Notes under the pieces: model-generated | The model's database searches: none | Seen by the model: only the letters and a program-made list of their open reading frames with translations | Told to the model about the DNA's origin: nothing | DNA from: an uncultured Brevundimonas sp. | Lineage (GTDB): Bacteria > Pseudomonadota > Alphaproteobacteria > Caulobacterales > Caulobacteraceae | Reading direction: 5' to 3' | Assembly: GCA_946481405.1 (NCBI GenBank) | Contig: CAMLNY010000010.1 | Location: 1-10,820, forward strand | Length of the DNA stretch: 10,820 nt | Translations under genes and position numbers: made by a program | Part shown: positions 6,365-10,820 of the stretch, in pieces | Layout of the letters: each line of letters starts with the position of its first letter | How positions within the stretch are numbered: the stretch's first letter is position 1

Positions 6365-6389
6365 AACACCGTCATTCATATACCGTTCC
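6365..6389 (-). promoter_or_regulatory. Near-consensus EcfG promoter for the candidate small RNA
   Basis: On the minus strand GGAAC (6389-6385) is followed after 16 nt by TGTT (6368-6365). The EcfG consensus is GGAAC, 16-17 nt, CGTT, so one base of the -10 element differs. Its distance to the first stem of the RNA fits a start 6-8 nt downstream. Confidence 0.5.
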
Positions 6390-6436
6390 CCGGTTCGGCG
6401 AACTTTTTTCGCGCTTGAGAGCAAGTGAGCGCCGTC

Positions 6437-6462
6437 GGAACGGCTCCGCTCGCCGGAACGTT
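6437..6462 (+). promoter_or_regulatory. EcfG promoter of the small membrane protein gene
   Basis: GGAAC (6437-6441), 17 nt, then CGTT (6459-6462) matches the general stress response sigma factor consensus. The predicted start near 6469 gives a leader of about 30 nt before the ATG at 6500. The EcfG gene itself lies 1.7 kb away. Confidence 0.75.
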
Positions 6463-6499
6463 CTCGAAGCCGAACACCCAAACGCCAGAGGACGCCTCG

Positions 6500-6853
6500 A
6501 TGACCCACAACGATCCCCACTCCCAGGCGGCGGACGCCGTCCATGAGGGCCGGCCCGTGGAAGGGCAATACGTCAAGCAGGGCAAGGGCGGGGTGCGGAT
6601 CAGCATCGTTCTTGCCGCCGCCTTTGTCCTGACGGCGATCGGCTTCTTCGTCGTCTATCTGGCCTATAGCGGAGCCTTCTCGAGCGCCAACGCCAACGAC
6701 GGGGACCAGGCCGTCGATGCGGCCGCCTTCCAGGACGCCGGAGAAATTCCCGCCGCCGACGCCCCGACCGCCGCGAACGGCACGGGCGAGGCGGCGCCTG
6801 TGCCGACCGGCGAAGCCCCGAACGTCAACGCCCCCACCGCTCCCTCCACCTGA
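6500..6853 (+). CDS. Small membrane protein of the EcfG regulon, function unknown
   Basis: The product has 117 residues with no recognised family. The first 30 residues are polar and probably cytoplasmic. One membrane segment spans about 34-58 (ISIVLAAAFVLTAIGFFVVYLAY), and the last 55 residues are Ala-, Pro- and Asn-rich and low in complexity, probably an unstructured tail in the periplasm. AGAGGA (6487-6492) sits 7 nt before the ATG, which decides this start over frames opening further upstream. The EcfG promoter just ahead puts it in the general stress regulon. It converges on phyR with a terminator between them. A role in envelope stress is an inference from promoter and topology. Confidence 0.82.
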   Translation: MTHNDPHSQAADAVHEGRPVEGQYVKQGKGGVRISIVLAAAFVLTAIGFFVVYLAYSGAFSSANANDGDQAVDAAAFQDAGEIPAADAPTAANGTGEAAPVPTGEAPNVNAPTAPST

Positions 6854-6874
6854 GGGGGTTGGGATTGAAAGCAG

Positions 6875-6910
6875 AAAGCCCCGCCGGATCGCTCCCGCGG
6901 GGCTTTTCTT
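6875..6910. terminator. Intrinsic terminator between the small membrane protein gene and phyR
   Basis: AAAGCCCCGC (6875-6884) and GCGGGGCTTT (6897-6906) form a perfect 10-bp stem with a 12-nt loop. TTTTCTT (6904-6910) follows on the plus strand. The minus-strand side (TTTCTGCTTT) is a weaker T tract but may also serve phyR, whose stop is at 6935. Confidence 0.85.
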
Positions 6911-6934
6911 GGCCTGAAGACCGCCGCCTGAATG

Positions 6935-7729
6935 TCAGGCCGCTTCCCTCTGGCGGGTCGGGTGGAAGAACAGGGCCTGGGAGATCGCGGCCTTCACCGT
7001 CTCCGGCTGGAAGGGCTTGGTGATCAGGAAGGTCGGCTCCGGGCGCTCGCCGGTCAGCAGGCGCTCGGGGAAGGCAGTGATGAAGATTACCGGCACGTCG
7101 AACTTCTTGAGGATGTCCTTGACCGCGTCGATGCCCGACGAGCCGTCGGCGAGCTGGATGTCGGCCAGAACCAGACCCGGACGATGACGGGCGACGGCGT
7201 CGACGGCCTCGTCATGGGTGGTGGCGGTGCCGGTGACATTGTGACCCAGTTCGCGAACCAGGCTCTCGATGTCGGCCGAGATGATGGCCTCGTCCTCGAT
7301 GATCAGAACGTCGGTGGCCAGTTCGGCGTCGATCTCGGCCTGGGCGTCGCCGATCAGCTTCTCGACCGAATGGGCGTCGGCCGACAGGATCTGGGCCGCT
7401 TCCGATGGCGTGAAGCCTTCCAGCGCCGTCAGCAGGAAGGCCTGACGCGACCGGGGGGCGATCCGCATCAGGCGGCGCGAGGCGTCGTCCTGGCTCTCGA
7501 GACCGCTGCCGTCCTCCAGTTGGGCGCCCGTGGTCGACCAGATGGTGTGGAACACATGATACAGCGCCACCCGCGGCGTCATGTCCGGCGACAGCTGGCG
7601 TTCGCCGGCGGCCAGGGCTTCCAGGGCCACGCGGACGTAGTTGTCGCCCGTCGCCTGATCTCCCGTGAGGGCGCGCGCATAACGACGGACATAGGGCAGG
7701 TGCGGCGCGAGTCTGGCCAGTAGGCTCAT
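6935..7729 (-). CDS. phyR: General stress response anti-anti-sigma factor PhyR
   Basis: PhyR is the switch of the alphaproteobacterial general stress response. Its N-terminal half mimics an ECF sigma factor (residues about 1-130, beginning LLARLAPHLPYVRRYARAL). The C-terminal receiver domain (about 138-256) has the acidic pair E145-D146, the phosphoacceptor D190 in LVLADIQLADG, T218 in the IFITAFPERLL motif, and K238 in LITKPF. When phosphorylated, the sigma-like half binds NepR and frees EcfG. The length of 264 residues is normal. The frame is open to an ATG at 7771, but the ATG at 7729 matches the known family start (MSLLARLAPHLPYVRR) and has GGGGA 9 nt upstream. It is divergent from nepR and preceded by its own EcfG promoter. 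Confidence 0.97.
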   Translation of the reverse strand: MSLLARLAPHLPYVRRYARALTGDQATGDNYVRVALEALAAGERQLSPDMTPRVALYHVFHTIWSTTGAQLEDGSGLESQDDASRRLMRIAPRSRQAFLLTALEGFTPSEAAQILSADAHSVEKLIGDAQAEIDAELATDVLIIEDEAIISADIESLVRELGHNVTGTATTHDEAVDAVARHRPGLVLADIQLADGSSGIDAVKDILKKFDVPVIFITAFPERLLTGERPEPTFLITKPFQPETVKAAISQALFFHPTRQREAA

Positions 7730-7792
7730 TGAGGTAGTCCCCGACAAATCAAACGATGCGACCCGTTTCACCGGACCGTGCTTGGCAAGCTG

Positions 7793-7817
7793 AACGTAGC
7801 ACTACCGCCACGGTTCC
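7793..7817 (-). promoter_or_regulatory. EcfG promoter of phyR
   Basis: On the minus strand GGAAC (7817-7813), 16 nt, then CGTT (7796-7793) is a perfect match to the EcfG consensus. It gives a leader of about 55-60 nt before the ATG at 7729 and makes phyR part of its own regulon. Confidence 0.9.
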
Positions 7818-7859
7818 CGAGGGTTCCGATTTAGCTTCACCATAAAATGAGATAGCGAC

Positions 7860-7884
7860 GGAACCCGGGTTCGTCGGCGACGTT
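7860..7884 (+). promoter_or_regulatory. EcfG promoter of nepR-ecfG-phyK
   Basis: GGAAC (7860-7864), 16 nt, then CGTT (7881-7884) is a perfect consensus match. It is back to back with the phyR promoter, the two -35 elements being 42 nt apart. It gives positive autoregulation of EcfG and simultaneous negative feedback through NepR. Confidence 0.9.
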
Positions 7885-7965
7885 GTCGGGGCTGAACAAC
7901 AAGCCCGGCGAGTAGAGCCGGCGCGTACTCGTGAATGAGATCAACGATTGGCGGCGCAGACATAC

Positions 7966-8166
7966 ATGATCGACTCTTCGGACTCCGGGCGAAAAACCAG
8001 GCCGACCGGCGAGGCTCCCCTTGAGGAAGCGCGCCTGCGCCAGCAGGCCATCGGCGTGAAGCTGCGCCACATGTTCGACGAGGTCGTCAACGAGCCCGTA
8101 CCGGACGAATTCCTTGAGATCCTGCGCCGTGCCGACGAGCGCAAATCCGGCGAGGACAAGGCGTGA
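7966..8166 (+). CDS. nepR: Anti-sigma factor NepR
   Basis: NepR is the small anti-sigma factor that holds EcfG inactive and is bound away by phosphorylated PhyR. The core AIGVKLRHMFDEVVNEPVPD, followed by EFLEILRR, is the diagnostic NepR helix pair. With the ATG at 7966 the protein has 66 residues, close to the usual 60-70. An in-frame TTG at 7948 would add six residues. Neither start has a clear ribosome binding site, so the start is uncertain. The stop overlaps the GTG start of ecfG (GTGA, 8163-8166), which couples their translation and keeps anti-sigma and sigma in balance. The gene lies directly after an EcfG promoter. Confidence 0.93.
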   Translation: MIDSSDSGRKTRPTGEAPLEEARLRQQAIGVKLRHMFDEVVNEPVPDEFLEILRRADERKSGEDKA

Positions 8167-8780
8167 GCGCGTCTTCCGGCCGCTCGACCGCGCCCAAGCC
8201 GCCTTCCGCCGATGACGAGGGCTTCAAGCGCGAACTGGTCCACCTCATCCCGCATCTGCGCGCCTTTGCCCGCACCCTGACCGGCGATCCGACCGCCGCC
8301 GACGACCTGGCGCAGGACGCCATGATGAAGGCCTGGGACGCGCGCGCCAGCTATCAGATGGGCACGAACATGAAGGCCTGGACCTTCATGATCCTGCGCA
8401 ACCAGTTCTATTCGGAGAAGCGCCGCTCCTGGCGGTCGTCGCAACTGGATCAGGAGGCGGCCGAGCGGACCTTGGTCGCCGTCGACGATCCGGAGGCGCC
8501 CGTCGCCCTCGACGAACTGCGTCAGGCCCTGAACACCCTCCCCGAGGAACAGCGCGAAGCCCTGATCCTCGTGGGGGCCGGCGGCTTCGCCTATGAAGAG
8601 GCGGCCGAGATCTGCAACTGCGCCGTCGGCACGGTGAAGAGCCGCGTCAGCCGGGCCAGGAAGGCGCTTCAGGCCACGCTCGAACGCGGCGGCTACGACC
8701 GCGACGGTCGGGCGGCCGGCGACGCCATGCGCTCCATTCTCGCCGACGCCGATCGCCTGAGCGGCGCGCGACAAGGCTGA
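8163..8780 (+). CDS. ecfG: General stress response ECF sigma factor EcfG (SigT type)
   Basis: This is the ECF15-group sigma factor of the alphaproteobacterial general stress response, called SigT in Caulobacter. It has 205 residues. Region 2 covers about 24-88 (HLIPHLRAFARTLTG, then DDLAQDAMMKAW and WTFMILRNQFYSEKR). Region 4 covers about 115-172 (LRQALNTLPEEQREALILV, then YEEAAEICNCAVGTVKSRVSRAR), which reads the GGAAC -35 element. The last 30 residues are unconserved. The start is a GTG overlapping the nepR stop by 4 nt, with GAGGA upstream inside nepR. The phyK gene begins 2 nt after its stop. All five GGAAC-type promoters in this window are its probable targets. Confidence 0.96.
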   Translation: MSASSGRSTAPKPPSADDEGFKRELVHLIPHLRAFARTLTGDPTAADDLAQDAMMKAWDARASYQMGTNMKAWTFMILRNQFYSEKRRSWRSSQLDQEAAERTLVAVDDPEAPVALDELRQALNTLPEEQREALILVGAGGFAYEEAAEICNCAVGTVKSRVSRARKALQATLERGGYDRDGRAAGDAMRSILADADRLSGARQG

Positions 8781-8782
8781 CC

Positions 8783-10618
8783 ATGGACGTCTCAGGGCCC
8801 GCGCGGGGCCGCATCGCCCGGCGCGCGGCTTCTTCCTTCGGACGGTTCTGGGCGCGGGGCGTCAGCGCGCCGCGCGTTCAGGGCATTCGATTCCGACTGG
8901 GTCTGGCCATGGCCATCGCCCTCCTGCCCATCCTGCTGCTCGGCGCCTTCCAGGCCCAGGTGGAGTTCCGGCGTCAGGCCGAGGATCGCCGCGCCGACCT
9001 GCAATTCGCCGCCGAACGCACCGCTGAGGCTGCGAAGTTCCGGCTCGATTCGGCCGCCTTGTTGCTGGCCGCCATGGCGCCCGAGGCTTCCGCCCCGATC
9101 TGCGGCCCGCGTCTGGCCGGTCTGGTCCAGCGCCTCGACGACTACGGCGCCTTCTACCGCATCGGCGCCGGCGGCCAGATCGTCTGCGATTCCCGTCCGA
9201 CCGCTCTGGTGGCCGACGGCCCCGTCTTCGCGGGCGAGTCCTGGTTCCAGCGTCTGAAATCGGGAGAGGATGTCGCCCTGGCCCGCGCCTCGGCGGGCCT
9301 CAGCCAGACGCCGGCCCTCGTCATCGGCGTGCGCTGGGAGCGCCCGCACGGCGTCTTCGCCGGCGCCATGGCGGCGATCATGCCGCTGGCCGAGCTGCAG
9401 CCCGACATCACCGACCCCGCCCTGCCCGAGGACGCCCAGGCCGCCCTGACCGACGCCGAAGGCCGCATTCTGGTGTCGACCGACGCCGACGCCTTCCCGG
9501 AAGGCTCGGGCCTGCTGGGCTGGGTCGAGCGTGCGCGCGCGGGCCAGTCCGCGATGTTCGAGGCCGACGCCGCCGACGGCGAGCATCGCGACTACGCCGG
9601 GGCCGCCCTGGCCGGCCGCGACGTCTATGTCGTCATCTCGGCCCCCTCGCCCGGCTGGCTGTCGTGGGCGCGTCTGAACCCCATCGGCGTCCTGCTGCTG
9701 CCTCTCGCAGCCTGGCTGACCGCCTTCGCCGCCGTGATGATGGTGTCCGAGCGGATCGTGGTGCGCTGGCTCGACTATCTGGAGCGGATCGCCGCCCTCT
9801 ATGCGCGCGGCCGCTATTCGGTCCGCCCCGTGCAGGCCGCCCACGCCCCGGCCGAAATCCGCCTTCTCGCCCAAACGCTGGACGAACTGGCCGAGGCCAT
9901 CGCCACCCGCGACCGCTCGCTCAATGAAAGCCTGTCGGAGAAGGACGCGCTGATGCGCGAGATCCATCACCGGGTGAAGAACAATCTGCAGATCATCTCG
10001 TCCCTGCTGTCGATGCAGCAACGGGCCCTGAAGGATGAGCCGGCCAAGGCGGCGCTGGGCGACACGCGCCAGCGCATCTCGGCCCTCGCCCTGATCTACC
10101 GCACCCTCTACCAGTCCGACGACATCCGCCGCGCCGACGCGCGCGAGTTCCTGACCGAACTGGTGGGCCAGATGGTGGCTTCGGGGTCCGGGCGCGGCCA
10201 TGCCGTCACCAGTTCGATCGAAGCCGACAGTCTGGTCGTCGATCCGGACAAGCTGGCTCCGCTGGCCCTGTGGCTGGTCGAGGCCGTGACCAACGCCCAG
10301 AAGCACGCCTTCGTCGGCCGCGGCGGCGCGCTCGAGGTCCGCTTCCGCGTCCACGGCGACACCTCGACGCTGGAGGTCGAGGATGACGGTCCGGGCATGA
10401 CCGAGGAGGCGGCCCGGGCCGGGGTCGGCCGGACCCTGATGGGCGCTTTCGCCAAACAGCTGCGCGGCGAGGCCGAGCTGGTTGCCGCGCCCGGCGGCGG
10501 CACCATCGCCCGCATGGTGTTCGCCACGCCCGAGGCCGTCGTCCCGACAAATCCCGACGATCTGAAACCCTCCGACGCCCCGGTCCGCCCCGGAACCCTC
10601 AGCCGGACATCGCGTTGA
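8783..10618 (+). CDS. phyK: PhyK-like sensor histidine kinase of the general stress response
   Basis: This membrane sensor kinase of 611 residues probably acts on PhyR. A first membrane segment (about 38-57) and a second (about 299-321) enclose a periplasmic sensor domain of about 240 residues. That domain contains the only two cysteines, C107 and C135. A HAMP-like linker (322-375) follows. The HisKA_2-type dimerisation domain has EIHHRVKNNLQII (393-405), with H396 as the likely phosphorylated His. The ATPase domain shows the N box LVEAVTNAQKHAF (498-510), VEDDGPGM (532-539) and GGGT (571-574). The position directly after ecfG matches phyK in Caulobacter. From memory, a periplasmic Cys is needed for Caulobacter PhyK signalling. 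The last 30 residues form a Pro-rich tail whose DNA carries the next promoter. Confidence 0.92.
   Translation: MDVSGPARGRIARRAASSFGRFWARGVSAPRVQGIRFRLGLAMAIALLPILLLGAFQAQVEFRRQAEDRRADLQFAAERTAEAAKFRLDSAALLLAAMAPEASAPICGPRLAGLVQRLDDYGAFYRIGAGGQIVCDSRPTALVADGPVFAGESWFQRLKSGEDVALARASAGLSQTPALVIGVRWERPHGVFAGAMAAIMPLAELQPDITDPALPEDAQAALTDAEGRILVSTDADAFPEGSGLLGWVERARAGQSAMFEADAADGEHRDYAGAALAGRDVYVVISAPSPGWLSWARLNPIGVLLLPLAAWLTAFAAVMMVSERIVVRWLDYLERIAALYARGRYSVRPVQAAHAPAEIRLLAQTLDELAEAIATRDRSLNESLSEKDALMREIHHRVKNNLQIISSLLSMQQRALKDEPAKAALGDTRQRISALALIYRTLYQSDDIRRADAREFLTELVGQMVASGSGRGHAVTSSIEADSLVVDPDKLAPLALWLVEAVTNAQKHAFVGRGGALEVRFRVHGDTSTLEVEDDGPGMTEEAARAGVGRTLMGAFAKQLRGEAELVAAPGGGTIARMVFATPEAVVPTNPDDLKPSDAPVRPGTLSRTSR
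10592..10616 (+). promoter_or_regulatory. EcfG promoter inside the 3' end of phyK
   Basis: GGAAC (10592-10596), 16 nt, then CGTT (10613-10616) is a perfect consensus match. The last T is also the first base of the phyK stop codon (10616-10618). The predicted start near 10623 gives a leader of about 46 nt for the entericidin-like gene at 10669. Confidence 0.85.
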
Positions 10619-10668
10619 TCTTCCACACGGCGGGATCTCCCCACCGCCCCGAGATTCAGGAGTATCCG

Positions 10669-10806
10669 ATGCGCAAGATTTTCGTACTGGTCGCCGCCGC
10701 CGCCGCCCTGACGACCGCCGCCTGCAACACCATCTCCGGCGTCGGCCGTGACACCGCCGCAGCCGGCAACGCCGTCACCGGCGCGGCCGAGGAAGCCAAG
10801 AACTAA
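10669..10806 (+). CDS. Entericidin-like small lipoprotein
   Basis: The precursor has 45 residues. A lipoprotein signal peptide (MRKIFVLVAAAAALTTAAC) ends in the lipobox TAAC with C19 as the lipidated residue, leaving a mature peptide of 27 residues (NTISGVGRDTAAAGNAVTGAAEEAKN after the Cys). The motif C-N-T-I-x-G-x-G-x-D is typical of the entericidin EcnA/EcnB family, small envelope lipoproteins often under stress control. AGGAG (10659-10663) lies 5 nt before the ATG, which decides the start over the frame opening at 10615. Its EcfG promoter lies in phyK. A toxin or antidote role, as described for the Enterobacter-type locus, should not be assumed, since only one member is seen. Confidence 0.9.
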   Translation: MRKIFVLVAAAAALTTAACNTISGVGRDTAAAGNAVTGAAEEAKN

Positions 10807-10820
10807 ACGGGTCATCCTCC

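Noticed and set aside
6391..6410. Short hairpin GTTC-GGC-GAAC followed by six T on the plus strand
   Set aside because: A 4-bp stem is too weak for a confident terminator, and no plus-strand transcript is known to end there.
4727..6418. A 563-codon open frame on the plus strand
   Set aside because: It lies opposite the oxidoreductase and MaoC-like genes, whose family motifs, ribosome binding sites and operon layout are clear. Long antisense frames are common in GC-rich DNA.
6182..6568. In-frame N-terminal extension of the oxidoreductase by about 129 residues
   Set aside because: It would cross an intrinsic terminator and is Arg- and Pro-rich without a domain. The conserved start MALKNRQWVL has a good ribosome binding site.
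8792..10354. A 520-codon open frame on the minus strand
   Set aside because: It is antisense to phyK, has no recognisable domains and reflects GC-rich codon bias.
1..10820. CRISPR arrays, tRNA or rRNA genes, insertion sequences or phage genes
   Set aside because: None was seen. The only repeats are the short ones listed, and codon use is even throughout.

Overview
The window is GC-rich DNA (third codon positions almost all G or C) with alphaproteobacterial content, most likely from the Caulobacterales and resembling Brevundimonas or Caulobacter. The evidence is a PhyR/NepR/EcfG general stress response (GSR) locus in the order phyR (divergent), nepR, ecfG, phyK, together with a SapC-family protein, a Zur-type regulator and compact intergenic regions. 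Species is inferred from gene content only.

Left part (1-6181): metabolic and housekeeping genes. An orphan coding-like scrap with no start lies at 2-103 (-). Next comes the etfB-etfA operon (-) with its own terminator; EtfA appears to lack about ten residues of its FAD-binding signature. A small single-pass membrane protein (+) follows, converging on an alpha/beta hydrolase (-) with overlapping stop codons. Then come a Zur-like Fur-family regulator (-), divergent from a SapC-family protein (+), a bidirectional terminator, and a two-gene minus-strand operon of an NADP-dependent MDR-family oxidoreductase and a MaoC-like hot-dog protein.

Right part (6240-10806): an island of general stress response functions. 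I find five sites that fit the EcfG sigma-factor promoter (GGAAC, 16-17 bases, CGTT or TGTT). They precede a candidate structured small RNA on the minus strand (about 6243-6358), a small membrane protein (6500-6853), phyR (-), nepR-ecfG-phyK (+) and an entericidin-like lipoprotein. The last promoter lies in the final codons of phyK, its -10 element touching the stop codon.

How the genes work together, from the known family biology: the PhyK sensor kinase controls phosphorylation of PhyR. Phospho-PhyR binds the anti-sigma factor NepR through its sigma-like domain and frees EcfG. EcfG then transcribes the promoters seen here, including those of its own regulators. The most novel item is the candidate small RNA: a near-consensus EcfG promoter, a perfect 11-bp outer stem, an unpaired C-rich bulge and a textbook intrinsic terminator, with a predicted start that falls right at the foot of the first stem. 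It is reminiscent in design of Caulobacter GsrN, but homology was not tested.
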